A stretch of 64,000 nt of DNA from Bin127 sp965203505 (GCA_965203505.1 OZ241880.1:2852001-2916000); one strand, 5' to 3'; shown: positions 16,979-25,245, counted from the stretch's first letter. Notes: generated by a model from the sequence alone, not told the origin. Program-made: numbers and translations.

Positions 16979-17620
16979 GTGCATCGCGTTACTGTTTACA
17001 TTGACGGCATGAATCTGTTTTACGGGATCCGGTCAAAACGGAAGGGACTGAAAGGGGATGCTTGGCCGTGTTACTACTGGCTTGACCTGCATCGGATGTC
17101 ACGGAGACTGTTGCGTGAAGGACAGTCCTTGAAAAAGGTGAGTTACTTCACTGCCAGAGTGGACCACGATCCAGAAGACCCCGATAAACAGAGAGATCAG
17201 AGCATTTACTTGGAGGCGTTAAAGGCCAGTGCAAACGTAGAGGTTGAGGAAGGGTATTTCATGCCGAAAGTACGAACTTGCCAGCGATGCGGCGCGTCGT
17301 GGAAAACGTATGAAGAAAAGATGACTGATGTCAAGATCGGACTGTGGTCGCTAAACGATGCCCAGAATGACGTGTTTGATACCGCGATCATTGTCTCTGC
17401 GGACAGCGACCTTGTGGCCCCAATTTCGATGGTTTTGAAGAAGTTCGACCGCAAACGGATAATCGTAGCATTCCCGCCTGATCGAGCGTCGAAACAGTTG
17501 CGGCAGGTTGCGACCGGGTATATATCGATAGGTCAGGACACGTGTCGAAATAGTCAGCTACCGACTGAAATCGTGAATCGAGAAGGTTACACACTGACTC
17601 GTCCTGAAAGCTGGGCGTGA
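16979..17620 (+). CDS. NYN-domain protein (PIN-like nuclease) with zinc ribbon
   Basis: A 213-residue protein of the NYN/LabA group, predicted metal-dependent nucleases of the PIN-like fold. It shows VTVYIDGMNLFYGIR (N-terminal acidic residue and Asn), MTDVKIGLWSLNDA (middle acidic residue) and AIIVSADSDLVAPI (C-terminal acidic pair). Between them, CQRCGASW gives one zinc knuckle (C-x-x-C). I choose the GTG at 16979 because translation into the core motif starts right there; the frame is open further up to a TTG at 16928 with no family-like sequence. RNA is the likely substrate; the biological role is unknown. Confidence 0.8.
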   Translation: MHRVTVYIDGMNLFYGIRSKRKGLKGDAWPCYYWLDLHRMSRRLLREGQSLKKVSYFTARVDHDPEDPDKQRDQSIYLEALKASANVEVEEGYFMPKVRTCQRCGASWKTYEEKMTDVKIGLWSLNDAQNDVFDTAIIVSADSDLVAPISMVLKKFDRKRIIVAFPPDRASKQLRQVATGYISIGQDTCRNSQLPTEIVNREGYTLTRPESWA

Positions 17621-17631
17621 ATTCCTTGCCC

Positions 17632-18177
17632 CTAAAGGCGCAATCTCATGATGTGGCGGCGAGTGCCGGCCATCGCGACCTCTTCGAAACCAAGTCGCTC
17701 AAATGTACCGATGCGGCCCATGTAGCTGTAGCTGGGCGAATCGTAATCAACCGGATAGGCTTCGATCACTTTGGCACCGTTGTCGCGCGCATACTCGATT
17801 GCGGCGTTGATTAATCGAGTCGTCAGCCCTTGTCGACGGAACCCGCTGCGGATGTAGAAGCAGGCGATAGACCAGACATTCTCCGTGTCAGCTCCATCCG
17901 AAACGTAACTGCGAGTGCGGAGATTGGTGTAGGTTTCGAGCGGCGCGATAGAGCACCAAGCCACAGGTTCGTCACCGTCATACGCCAAGATGCCGACCGG
18001 CGTGTCGGCGGCAACAGTTTCGAACAAGGCCTGCTTCTTGGCGGGAGAACCAGCGCGTCGAAAGGCCGACGACATCGGTCGGAAAACCATGCACCAACAG
18101 TGTTTGGGTCCACCTCGAGATTCGAAGAATCGCTCAAGGTCCGACCATCGTTCTGGAATGACAGGGAGGAACTTCAT
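17632..18177 (-). CDS. GNAT family N-acetyltransferase
   Basis: A protein of 181 residues with the GNAT fold. The acetyl-CoA-binding segment is CFYIRSGFRRQGLTTRLINA (R-R-Q-G-L) around residues 110-130, preceded by AWCSIAPLETY and followed by IEAYPVDYDSPSYSYMG, typical of a GNAT subgroup acting on small molecules. Its ATG overlaps the stop of the upstream BrkB-family gene by 3 bp, so the two are co-translated. The substrate cannot be deduced. Confidence 0.8.
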   Translation of the reverse strand: MKFLPVIPERWSDLERFFESRGGPKHCWCMVFRPMSSAFRRAGSPAKKQALFETVAADTPVGILAYDGDEPVAWCSIAPLETYTNLRTRSYVSDGADTENVWSIACFYIRSGFRRQGLTTRLINAAIEYARDNGAKVIEAYPVDYDSPSYSYMGRIGTFERLGFEEVAMAGTRRHIMRLRL

Positions 18178-19040
18178 CTCGGTCGAATGTCGCTAGCCGT
18201 TTTGGCGATCGCCGCTCCGTAGAGAAAGATGAATGAGGCGATATAGGCCCAGATCATGAGGACCACGACAGACGTGATGGGGCCGTAAATGTTGGCTTGG
18301 TAGGTGTCTTGGTTGTTTGCCCAGAAAAAGACGTGTTTGCCGGTTTCAAAGAGAATGATCGCGACGATCGCTCCAAATATAGCGTCGCGCCTGAGCACAC
18401 GAGTGTTAGGTATGCGGTAGTAGATGATGGCGAAGATGAAAGCCGTGATGACGGCGGGCAGAACAGTCGCGACGATTCCGATAACAATCGTTGCGAATGT
18501 GGACAATCCATGCGTTACCGGGGCGGATTCTTGGCTGAGTCGGATCAGAGCTTGGATCACGCTTGAAAGTCCGACGGAAATCATGAACAAGGCCACAACG
18601 ACGGTCGCGAGGCTGACACTCTTGATGGTTACCTGTACGACTTTGGTGTTTCGTATGCCGAATACGCGGTTCACAGCTCGAGTCGTGGCAGCGAAGAGTC
18701 TGTTGGCACCGATCATGAGGTTGATGACGGCGAGTATCCCGATCGTGAGCGAACCGCCAAGGAGGCTGTTGATGGCGTCGTCGATGAGATCCCGCGATGC
18801 CGGGAACAGATAGTGAAGCGCTTCGGTGAGGACTTCAACGACGCCGTCGGAGGGTCCGATGGCGATCAAAAGCATCGCCATGAGGGCGACGAGTGGCAGT
18901 TGGGATAGGACGGTGAAAAATGCGAGTGATGCCGCGAGGTCAGTGCCATTGGCTTTTAGTAGCGTCGGAACTGCGCGGATTGGAGCAATCAATGGCCAAA
19001 GAAACGTGTACTTGGAAGTGATGTTGGAGGAATCGATCAT
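18174..19040 (-). CDS. YihY/BrkB family inner membrane protein
   Basis: A 288-residue membrane protein with about six transmembrane helices and the YihY/BrkB pattern. It includes LAASLAFFTVLSQLPLVALM near the N-terminus, NRLFAATTRAVNRVFG (the family's cytosolic loop) and TAFIFAIIYYRIPNTRV. The C-terminal helix reads VVVLMIWAYIASFIFLYGA. The family was once called RNase BN by mistake; its true role is unclear (possibly transport). The ATG at 19040 (MIDSSNITSKY) is more likely than the upstream one at 19091. Confidence 0.85.
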   Translation of the reverse strand: MIDSSNITSKYTFLWPLIAPIRAVPTLLKANGTDLAASLAFFTVLSQLPLVALMAMLLIAIGPSDGVVEVLTEALHYLFPASRDLIDDAINSLLGGSLTIGILAVINLMIGANRLFAATTRAVNRVFGIRNTKVVQVTIKSVSLATVVVALFMISVGLSSVIQALIRLSQESAPVTHGLSTFATIVIGIVATVLPAVITAFIFAIIYYRIPNTRVLRRDAIFGAIVAIILFETGKHVFFWANNQDTYQANIYGPITSVVVLMIWAYIASFIFLYGAAIAKTASDIRPR

Positions 19041-19080
19041 ACCCTGCGTTGAATGGAGTTCGGGTGTTGAATAAACGTCA

Positions 19081-19112
19081 ACGCGCCGCACCGGGATCCC
19101 GATGCGGCGCGT
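19081..19112. terminator. Strong inverted repeat downstream of groEL
   Basis: ACGCGCCGCA (19081-19090) and TGCGGCGCGT (19103-19112) form a perfect 10-bp stem enclosing CCGGGATCCCGA, which can extend it. It lies 35 bp past the groEL stop and before the BrkB gene on the same strand. There is only a weak T tract, so termination efficiency is uncertain. Confidence 0.5.
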
Positions 19113-19146
19113 GATTTGGCTCTTGAGAACCGGGTTCTAGTCGAAA

Positions 19147-20775
19147 CTAGAAGTCCATTCCGCCTCCGGGCGGCATGCCGGCTGGCGGCATAGGTGGCTC
19201 GGGCTGCTCGGTGATGAGTGCCGCGGTGGTCAGGATCATGCCTGCGACCGATACGGCGTTCTCAACGGCTGAGCGGGTGACCTTTGCCGGGTCTACGATG
19301 CCCATCGCCATCATGTCGCCGTACTCATCGGTCATGGCGTTGAACCCGAAGTTGACGTCGTCGCTGCCCGCGACGCGGTCAAGAATGACGGCACCTTCAA
19401 AACCGCAGTTTCCGGCGATGATGCGGATCGGCTCGCGCAGGGACTTCGAGAGTATCTGCACGCCCGTCTGCTCGTCTTCGTCATCGAAGTCGAGCTCGTC
19501 CAGTTTGTCGGCTGCGCGGATTAGGACGCTGCCGCCACCGGGTACGATACCTTCTTCAACAGCCGCACGAGTCGCTTCCAAAGCGTCTTCGACACGTTGC
19601 TTCTTCTCCTTCATTTCGATCTCGGTGGCCGCGCCGACACGAAGGATGGCAACACCTCCCGATAGCTTGGCGAGACGCTCTTGCAGCTTCTCGCGGTCGT
19701 AATCGGAGGTCGTGTCCTCGACTTGAGCTTGGATTTCGGCCATACGACCACGGATGCCGGACTGATCACCGCTACCGTCCACGAAGGTCGTGTCGTCTTT
19801 CTTGACAACGACCTGTCGACAGCGACCGAGGTCCTCAAGGGTTGCGGAGTCGAGCTTGCGTCCGATCTCGTCGGAGATGACGGTGCCACCGGTTAGGATG
19901 GCGATGTCTTGAAGCATGGCCTTGCGGCGGTCGCCGAAGCCAGGGGCCTTGACGGCGACGCAGTTGAGCGTGCCGCGGAGCTTGTTGACGACGAGCGTGG
20001 CGAGTGCTTCGCCCTCGACATCTTCGGCGATGACGAGAACGTTCTTGCTGGTCTGCAAGACCTTCTCGAGCAACGGAAGCAGGTCGGAGACCGCAGAGAT
20101 CTTCTGCGAGGTGATCAGGATGTACGGGTCATCCAGAACAGCTTCCTGGCGGTCAGGGTTGGTCACGAAGTAAGGCGAGAGGAACCCTCGGTCGATCTGC
20201 ATGCCTTCCACGAAGTCGGTTTCGTAGGAAAGGGACTTCGACTCGTCAACGGTGATCACGCCGTCCTTGCCGACCTTCTCCATCACTTCGGCGATCAAGG
20301 TGCCCATCTCGTCGTCGTGCGAAGAGAGGACCGCCACGTTGGCGATCTGGGATGAGCTGTCCACCGGGGTCGATTGGCTCTTGATGGAGTCGCGAATGGT
20401 GGCCATGGCCTTTTCCATACCGCGCTTGATGGCCATCGGGTCGGCGCCGGCGGCGACGTTCTTGAAACCCTCGGCCACAATCGCCTGGGCAAGAACGGTC
20501 GACGTGGTCGTGCCGTCACCGGCATCGTCGTTGGTCTTCTTGGACGCTTCCTTCAAGAGTTGAGCACCCATGTTCTCGAACGGGTCCTCAAGGTCGACCT
20601 CTTTGGCGATGGTCACGCCGTCGGAGTTGACCTGCGGAGGGCCGAACTTCTTGTCAACGATGACGTTCTGGCCGCGCGGGCCGAGCGTCTTCTTGACGGT
20701 GTTTGCGAGGACGTCGATGCCTTCCTTGAGCTTGGATCGAGCCTCCTCTTCGAATAGCAAATCTTTTGCTGGCAT
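19147..20775 (-). CDS. groEL: Chaperonin GroEL (60 kDa)
   Basis: A full-length 542-residue GroEL, the ATP-dependent folding chamber that works with GroES. Diagnostic segments: KKTLGPRGQNVIVDKKFG, DAGDGTTTSTVLAQAI (nucleotide binding), the apical LPLLEKVLQTSKNVLVIAED, the AATEIEMKEKKQRVEDALEA signature, VPGGGSVLIRA, and a glycine/methionine-rich C-terminal tail (PPAGMPPGGGMDF). It begins 69 bp downstream of groES on the same strand, with an AAGGAGA ribosome site. The expected operon control is the CIRCE-type operator upstream of groES. Confidence 0.98.
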   Translation of the reverse strand: MPAKDLLFEEEARSKLKEGIDVLANTVKKTLGPRGQNVIVDKKFGPPQVNSDGVTIAKEVDLEDPFENMGAQLLKEASKKTNDDAGDGTTTSTVLAQAIVAEGFKNVAAGADPMAIKRGMEKAMATIRDSIKSQSTPVDSSSQIANVAVLSSHDDEMGTLIAEVMEKVGKDGVITVDESKSLSYETDFVEGMQIDRGFLSPYFVTNPDRQEAVLDDPYILITSQKISAVSDLLPLLEKVLQTSKNVLVIAEDVEGEALATLVVNKLRGTLNCVAVKAPGFGDRRKAMLQDIAILTGGTVISDEIGRKLDSATLEDLGRCRQVVVKKDDTTFVDGSGDQSGIRGRMAEIQAQVEDTTSDYDREKLQERLAKLSGGVAILRVGAATEIEMKEKKQRVEDALEATRAAVEEGIVPGGGSVLIRAADKLDELDFDDEDEQTGVQILSKSLREPIRIIAGNCGFEGAVILDRVAGSDDVNFGFNAMTDEYGDMMAMGIVDPAKVTRSAVENAVSVAGMILTTAALITEQPEPPMPPAGMPPGGGMDF

Positions 20776-20844
20776 TGGCTAGTTTTCTCCTTGGTATGTC
20801 GTCTTGTGCGACGAAATCCGTAATCGATTGGGTATCCGGTCGGA

Positions 20845-21141
20845 TTATCCGACGATCGCGAGGATGTCGGATTCTCTCAGGATCAGATAGTCGTTGCCGT
20901 TCTGGCTGTACTCGGTACCTGCGTACTTCGAGTAGATCACGGTGTCGCCAACGCTCACAGAGATGTCGATCAAAGCGCCTTCGTCGGTGGTCCTGCCCGG
21001 ACCTACTGCGACGACGGAGCCTTGCTGGGGCTTCTCTTTGGCGGTGTCAGGAATGATGATCCCGCCTGGGCTGGTCGCCTGTTCCTCTTCGGACGGCGAG
21101 ACGATCACGCGATCGCTTAGCGGCTTCAAGTTAACCGTCAC
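20845..21141 (-). CDS. groES: Co-chaperonin GroES (10 kDa)
   Basis: A 98-residue GroES. VNLKPLSDRVIVSPSEEEQ starts the protein; the mobile loop is TSPGGIIIPDTAKEKPQQG; the C-terminus is GNDYLILRESDILAIVG. The start is the GTG at 21141, because a clear AAGGAGG lies 9-10 bases upstream and known GroES proteins begin at this point. The longer frame to 21279 is leader sequence that overlaps the operator. groEL follows on the same strand. Confidence 0.95.
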   Translation of the reverse strand: MTVNLKPLSDRVIVSPSEEEQATSPGGIIIPDTAKEKPQQGSVVAVGPGRTTDEGALIDISVSVGDTVIYSKYAGTEYSQNGNDYLILRESDILAIVG

Positions 21142-21245
21142 TCGGTCTTTCCTCCTTGTAGATTCGAAAAATTCGTCTTGCGGGTCCAGCCTGATGTCGC
21201 AGAAATCACGATCGATGCAAACCAAACCCCGTGCGTCGAAATTCG

Positions 21246-21272
21246 TTAGCAGTCGACACGATCGACTGCTAA
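21246..21272. promoter_or_regulatory. CIRCE-type operator (HrcA site) of the groESL operon
   Basis: TTAGCAGTC-N9-GACTGCTAA, a perfect inverted repeat with the exact 9-9-9 layout of CIRCE (TTAGCACTC-N9-GAGTGCTAA). One position is changed symmetrically in both arms. It sits just downstream of the -10 box of the groES promoter, where bound HrcA would block transcription. No hrcA gene is in this window. Confidence 0.85.
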
Positions 21273-21278
21273 CCGACA

Positions 21279-21306
21279 ATTATATTTCTGAGATTTCGAA
21301 ACGCAA
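21279..21306 (-). promoter_or_regulatory. groESL promoter
   Basis: On the minus strand, TTGCGT (21306-21301) is followed after 16 bp by a perfect TATAAT (21284-21279). The CIRCE-type operator begins 6 bp downstream of the -10 box. Confidence 0.7.
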
Positions 21307-21342
21307 AAACAAACTCTCAAAGCGGTAGCATCAGAACCAGAC

Positions 21343-21888
21343 ATGACGCTCGAAATGTGGATCATCGCCGCTGCCCGTGTGGCCGGCTCCTTGCCCGTGT
21401 TGCGATGGGCATTCTTCGGCGCGATCTTGGCGATACTGGTCGATTTCTCCGACCTGTTCATGATGAACCTGATCCAACTCGGCGGGGTCACAAATTACCA
21501 GGCGTTCGACAAGTGGGTTGATCAGGTCTACATGCTGACCTTCCTTTGGGTCGCGGTGCGCCAATGGGACGGCCCCGGACGCACGATCGCAATCTTGCTG
21601 TTCGGTTTCCGATTGATCGGCTTCGTCACTTTCGAATTCGTCCAGGATAGATGGGTCCTGATGCTCTTCCCGAACGTCTTTGAGTTCTGGTTCGTCGCCA
21701 TCGCCGCCCAGCGCCATTGGTGGCCCGAGTACGAGTTAACCAAGCCCCGGATCGTCATGTGGCTGGTCATCTGCACCGCGTTGAAGCTGATGCAGGAGTA
21801 CATCCTGCACGTCTGGCAGGTGCTCGACAACTACACAGCCGTCGGAGTAGTCGAAGCGTGGTGGAACTTCCTGACGGGGCTGTTTTAG
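21343..21888 (+). CDS. Uncharacterised multi-pass membrane protein
   Basis: A protein of 181 residues rich in Trp and Phe, with about four hydrophobic segments (near residues 18-35, 60-75, 85-100 and 130-150). I do not recognise the family. Features that can be seen are LVDFSDLFMMNLIQLGG, a charged FVQDRWVLMLFPNVFEFWFV segment and a C-terminal amphipathic stretch ending AWWNFLTGLF. It is divergent from groES, whose operator region it shares, and converges with the ornithine cyclodeaminase-like gene, the two stops being 3 bp apart. Confidence 0.6.
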   Translation: MTLEMWIIAAARVAGSLPVLRWAFFGAILAILVDFSDLFMMNLIQLGGVTNYQAFDKWVDQVYMLTFLWVAVRQWDGPGRTIAILLFGFRLIGFVTFEFVQDRWVLMLFPNVFEFWFVAIAAQRHWWPEYELTKPRIVMWLVICTALKLMQEYILHVWQVLDNYTAVGVVEAWWNFLTGLF

Positions 21889-21891
21889 CTT

Positions 21892-22884
21892 CTAGGCAGA
21901 GAAGTCGAACTCCTGACCAATCCCATTCGCAACCGCTTCTCGATAGACCAACGCCGCACACGAGATGTCCTGAATCGCCAGCCCAACGCTCTTGAAAAGC
22001 GTCACCTCGTCTTCTGAGGTCCTCCCCGGAGTTACACCGTTGACGACATCTCCCAAGTTTCCGGCAACGTCTGACCACGAATAGTCGCCGTCTTCAACCG
22101 GTATCTGAAGGTCGCCCGCTTCAGCCATGCAAGCTTCGAGCTGGTCGCAGATTATGCGGGATCGCTGGATAGATGCGGTATCGAGTTCACGGACGCCCGG
22201 AGCGTGAGAGCCGATCGCGTTGATGTGAGCGCCCGGTTTCCACCAGTCGGCGCTGACGATCGGGTTCGCGGCCGTCGTGGCGAGCGCGACGATGTCAGAC
22301 TCTCGGCAAAGCTGTTCGCCACTATCGGCGAGTTGGACATCCAAACCAGTCTGCTCTACGACCCAATCTGAGAACTCCTGGCGTGAAGCGTCGTCATCCA
22401 ATGAAAACGTCAGGATGGTCTCGATATTGCTCGCTTCAGCGATCGCGACGGCCTGTTGCCGCGCCTGCACACCCGCACCTAGGACTCCACCGACTTTGGA
22501 ATCAGCCCGCGCCATGTGCCGCGTCGCCACGCCCGACACGGCACCGGTTCGCATCGCGGTCAGGTAACCGCCATCCATCGCCGCCACTACTTCACCGGTC
22601 TCATTGTTTTGCACGAGGATCGTGCCGATAGTGGTCGGGAGTCCGAATTTGCCGGGGTTGTCCTTATAGACCGTGACCGCTTTGGCACCGAGAGCACCAC
22701 CCGATTTCAGGTACGCGGGCATATAGGCGATCCAACCGCCGACGCCAGGGTCGATCATCACGGTACGCGGCGGCATCTCAGCGGTTTCGCTGGCGAGTTC
22801 GCCGAAAGCAGCTTCAACAACGTCGATGGCTTTATCCATCGTCAATAACTGTTGAACGTCGGATCGGTTGAGAAGCAGTGCCAT
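21892..22884 (-). CDS. Ornithine cyclodeaminase / mu-crystallin family protein
   Basis: A 330-residue NAD(P)-dependent enzyme of the OCD/mu-crystallin/alanine dehydrogenase group. MPAYLKSGGALGAKAVTVYK holds the substrate-side Lys, followed by AMDGGYLTAMRTGAVSGVAT, a Rossmann loop KVGGVLGAGVQARQQAV, and HINAIGSHAPGVRELD. Members include ornithine cyclodeaminase, L-alanine dehydrogenase and imine reductases, and sequence alone does not separate them. One of the 25-bp repeats bounding the darTG module lies 29 bp upstream of its start. Confidence 0.85.
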   Translation of the reverse strand: MALLLNRSDVQQLLTMDKAIDVVEAAFGELASETAEMPPRTVMIDPGVGGWIAYMPAYLKSGGALGAKAVTVYKDNPGKFGLPTTIGTILVQNNETGEVVAAMDGGYLTAMRTGAVSGVATRHMARADSKVGGVLGAGVQARQQAVAIAEASNIETILTFSLDDDASRQEFSDWVVEQTGLDVQLADSGEQLCRESDIVALATTAANPIVSADWWKPGAHINAIGSHAPGVRELDTASIQRSRIICDQLEACMAEAGDLQIPVEDGDYSWSDVAGNLGDVVNGVTPGRTSEDEVTLFKSVGLAIQDISCAALVYREAVANGIGQEFDFSA

Positions 22885-22912
22885 CGCAGGTTCCTTGGTT
22901 TTAGTGCTCTAA

Positions 22913-22937
22913 GTTGACCGAGAGAAATCATACAACT
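22913..22937. repeat. Left 25-bp direct repeat bounding the darTG module
   Basis: GTTGACCGAGAGAAATCATA plus CAACT, matching 24380-24404 at 24 of 25 bases. On the minus strand it reads LYDFSRST followed by a stop, which is the C-terminus of the neighbouring amidohydrolase without its present extension. This looks like the relic of the original 3' end of that gene. Confidence 0.8.
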
Positions 22938-23031
22938 CTGGGTTAATTACCAAAACCAGCAGTGCAAAGAAAACGATTCAACCGATGAACCCAGTCCTGT
23001 TCAGCGGATTGCCAGAAGTAGGCACAAAGGC

Positions 23032-23553
23032 TTAACGGGGTTCGAAAACGATTACTTCGACTGACGGGAGTCGGTCAAAAGCCGATTCGATCTTCTGTTT
23101 CACATCCGTCCAACGGAGCCCACCGAGACCGCACCCTAGCGGTGGGACCGCAATTGAGTGGATGTCTCGCGATTCAATCTCTGCTGTTAAAGACTCCAAG
23201 CCTGTTTCGATGTATTCAATTTTGCTGGGCTGGCGCCAGTGGTTTTTCGTAGGAAAATTAACGATGAAACGCGGAGATTCGCAACTTGGGCTTCCGTCAA
23301 CAAACATATTGAGTTGAGTAGCATCGGATCCTTCGTCGAAATCCCCGTTTCGTTCGACGGCGGTGATGAAAACACGACCGGTACGAACATCGCCTTTATC
23401 GCAGGCGTCGGCGTATAGCTTGAAGTTGTCAGGAAACCGTTTTTTGAATTCGAGAGCGATCCCTTTGCCCATGATGCCTTTGCAATTGACTGTGTTGACT
23501 AACGCATCCACTTGTTCGTCGAGAAGATTTCCCGAATTCCTGAATTCGATCAT
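23032..23553 (-). CDS. darG: DarG-type macrodomain antitoxin (macrodomain only)
   Basis: A 173-residue macrodomain protein of the DarG type, which removes ADP-ribose from DNA and so reverses the action of DarT. Signature: DALVNTVNCKGIMGKGIALE, FKKRFPDNFKLY, then FIVNFPTKNHWRQPSKIEYI with the Lys (residue 103) that corresponds to the catalytic Lys of DarG, and AVPPLGCGLGGLRW. The gene starts 15 bp after darT, with a TAGGAG ribosome site inside the end of darT. Described DarG proteins have an additional C-terminal domain that binds DarT; it is absent here, as the frame ends right after the macrodomain (VIVFEPR). Confidence 0.9.
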   Translation of the reverse strand: MIEFRNSGNLLDEQVDALVNTVNCKGIMGKGIALEFKKRFPDNFKLYADACDKGDVRTGRVFITAVERNGDFDEGSDATQLNMFVDGSPSCESPRFIVNFPTKNHWRQPSKIEYIETGLESLTAEIESRDIHSIAVPPLGCGLGGLRWTDVKQKIESAFDRLPSVEVIVFEPR

Positions 23554-23568
23554 TGGCTGGCCTCACTC

Positions 23569-24225
23569 CTAATAGTACCAGTCGGGCCGAACGACCACCG
23601 ACGGACGGTACTGCGCTTGTTCTGTCATCGACATGACTTGCCGTTGCATCTCTTCAGAAATGACGCCAATCCTGAGGATCCATGTCCACGGGAATCTGCC
23701 TCCAAGGAGGAACTCCGCTTGTTTTACTTCGCTTTTTTCGTTGTAGTTCCGTTCCCAGTCGTTGGAAGTAACCGTGAGCCAATCGATCTCGTTGATGTCA
23801 GCGAGGTTTTTGTAGTCCTCGAACCTGTTCGATGCGGCACTGGCGTTTGTGAACGCCCAGCGGATCCGGTTTCGGTTGGCGAATCTCACGACGTCGTGCA
23901 GGTCTGCTTCGAGGTGGGCGATGTTTTCTTGTCCACCGCGATAAGGGAGATCAGGGCGGGTCCCATGTATGTTTCGATGGATTGCTCGTAGCATGACGGA
24001 TCGTGGACAGAAGTAGAACGGAACACATTGCCCGACAGTCAGGTCTGGATGACTATGTAGACGGCGTCGCATTCTTCGTGACTTAATGTGGGTCATGCCA
24101 ATGGATGTACCTGCGTTGGTTGCTAGCGATACTTCGGAATCGGGGAAAATCCAGCCGTCTTTGATGATCGAAGCAAGGGTGTTCATATGGACGATGTGAT
24201 AGATCTTTGGCTTGTCGGGAATCAT
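23569..24225 (-). CDS. darT: DarT: DNA ADP-ribosyltransferase toxin
   Basis: A 218-residue DarT (formerly DUF4433), which attaches ADP-ribose from NAD to bases in single-stranded DNA and blocks replication. Marks: IPDKPKIYHIVHMNTLASI at the N-terminus, Arg50/Arg51 in IKSRRM, VPFYFCPRSVMLRAIHR, and the catalytic Glu171 in VKQAEFLLGGRFPW. The ATG at 24225 fits the family start; the frame extends three codons to a TTG. All expected catalytic residues are present, so the toxin should be active and depends on darG directly downstream. It may act in phage defence, as shown for other darTG loci. Confidence 0.92.
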   Translation of the reverse strand: MIPDKPKIYHIVHMNTLASIIKDGWIFPDSEVSLATNAGTSIGMTHIKSRRMRRRLHSHPDLTVGQCVPFYFCPRSVMLRAIHRNIHGTRPDLPYRGGQENIAHLEADLHDVVRFANRNRIRWAFTNASAASNRFEDYKNLADINEIDWLTVTSNDWERNYNEKSEVKQAEFLLGGRFPWTWILRIGVISEEMQRQVMSMTEQAQYRPSVVVRPDWYY

Positions 24226-24363
24226 GACATGCAAATTGATCGCAGGCGATCCTTTCGAATCGGTTTAGTTGGATGGCATCGGATACGCTGAAATTCTCTC
24301 GATATGCCTGATCATTCGAGGGTTTATTTGCATTTCAAGATGGTCCTAAGTGATAACGCCGAT

Positions 24364-25245
24364 TTATGGAGGCGATTGTGTTGACCGAGAGAAATCATAT
24401 AACTGGCCGGCCACTTCTGAGATCATCCGTTGCTTGAAAGGTGTCAAACTAGAGGCGCGCAAGTGGTCGAGAGCGCGTTTTTGGCTCAGCAACGGAAAGT
24501 CGCTCGCGAAGAACAACCGTGATCCGCCCACAATCTCATCTACCGTCGCGTAGACCTCGGGAGAATACAGAAACGGCGACGCAGCGGAGTCGAAAGACAC
24601 GTTTTCCAACGCTTCATCGATCTCCGGCATGTGCTTGTAGAAGGGCAGACCGCCCCCGAAGTGGGAGAAGATGAACGCGTTGTCTGGATATCTTTTTGCA
24701 AGAAGCACGAGACGGTCTGGAGTCATCGTCCCCTTGCCATCGTAAGTGTGTCCGAGAGGTTCAGATCCATGGACCACGACGAACAAAATCCGACTGCGTC
24801 GCGCCACGAAATCCCGCACAACCGCCATGACGTCGTCGAGACGGTCGTATGGTGGCTCGACCCAACCCTGTGTATCCGCATGAAGTTCGCCGATGCCGCG
24901 TGCACCCGCTTTGAAGCATCTCTCAACTTCTACGGGCGCTGCGTCGCCGGGCCACAGCGGATTCACGCTGCATAGTGGGATCAAAATACCCGGGAAGCGG
25001 GTTGCACACTCGATCAGATAGTCATTCGAGCGTCGGGCGAGTTCTTGGTCGGTCCAGCCGAATCCTGCGATTACCGATCTTTCGACACCGGAACGATCCA
25101 TCTCATCAAGAAGATGTTCGACCTGTACGATGCGCGCCTTAGGGTTGGAGAACAGTGCCGCGAACGTCCGGTCGCGGGCAAGGGCATCGTCGCGATAGTC
25201 GGAGAAATAAGGCGGAAGGATGTGTGTCAACGCATCGGTAATCAT
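24364..25245 (-). CDS. Amidohydrolase-type TIM-barrel protein (Amidohydro_2-like)
   Basis: A 293-residue metal-dependent hydrolase or decarboxylase of the Amidohydro_2 group. MITDALTHILPPYF carries only one of the two N-terminal His normally seen, GARGIGELHADTQGW and FVVVHGSEP give further metal-site candidates, and AFIFSHFGGGLPFY plus LFFASDFPLL (Asp) complete the barrel. The substrate is unknown; family members act on lactones, amides or carboxylates. The last five codons (QSPP and stop) lie beyond a 25-bp sequence duplicated at 22913, so the C-terminus appears to have been rewritten when the darTG segment arrived. Confidence 0.75.
   Translation of the reverse strand: MITDALTHILPPYFSDYRDDALARDRTFAALFSNPKARIVQVEHLLDEMDRSGVERSVIAGFGWTDQELARRSNDYLIECATRFPGILIPLCSVNPLWPGDAAPVEVERCFKAGARGIGELHADTQGWVEPPYDRLDDVMAVVRDFVARRSRILFVVVHGSEPLGHTYDGKGTMTPDRLVLLAKRYPDNAFIFSHFGGGLPFYKHMPEIDEALENVSFDSAASPFLYSPEVYATVDEIVGGSRLFFASDFPLLSQKRALDHLRASSLTPFKQRMISEVAGQLYDFSRSTQSPP
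24380..24404. repeat. Right 25-bp direct repeat bounding the darTG module
   Basis: Second copy of the repeat at 22913-22937, with one mismatch. It lies inside the 3' end of the amidohydrolase gene and encodes QLYDFSRST on the minus strand. Beyond the repeat the two loci share no similarity. Confidence 0.8.

Larger units (their letters stand above)
22913..24404. mobile_element. Mini-island carrying darTG between 25-bp direct repeats
   Basis: About 1.47 kb lies from one repeat to the other. It contains only darT, darG and their upstream region, with no integrase or transposase. One repeat is the extreme 3' end of the amidohydrolase gene at 24364-25245, and the other lies just upstream of the ornithine cyclodeaminase-like gene. 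Integration at the 3' end of a gene, leaving the end duplicated on the far side, is the classical att-site pattern. The mechanism is inferred. Confidence 0.6.
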
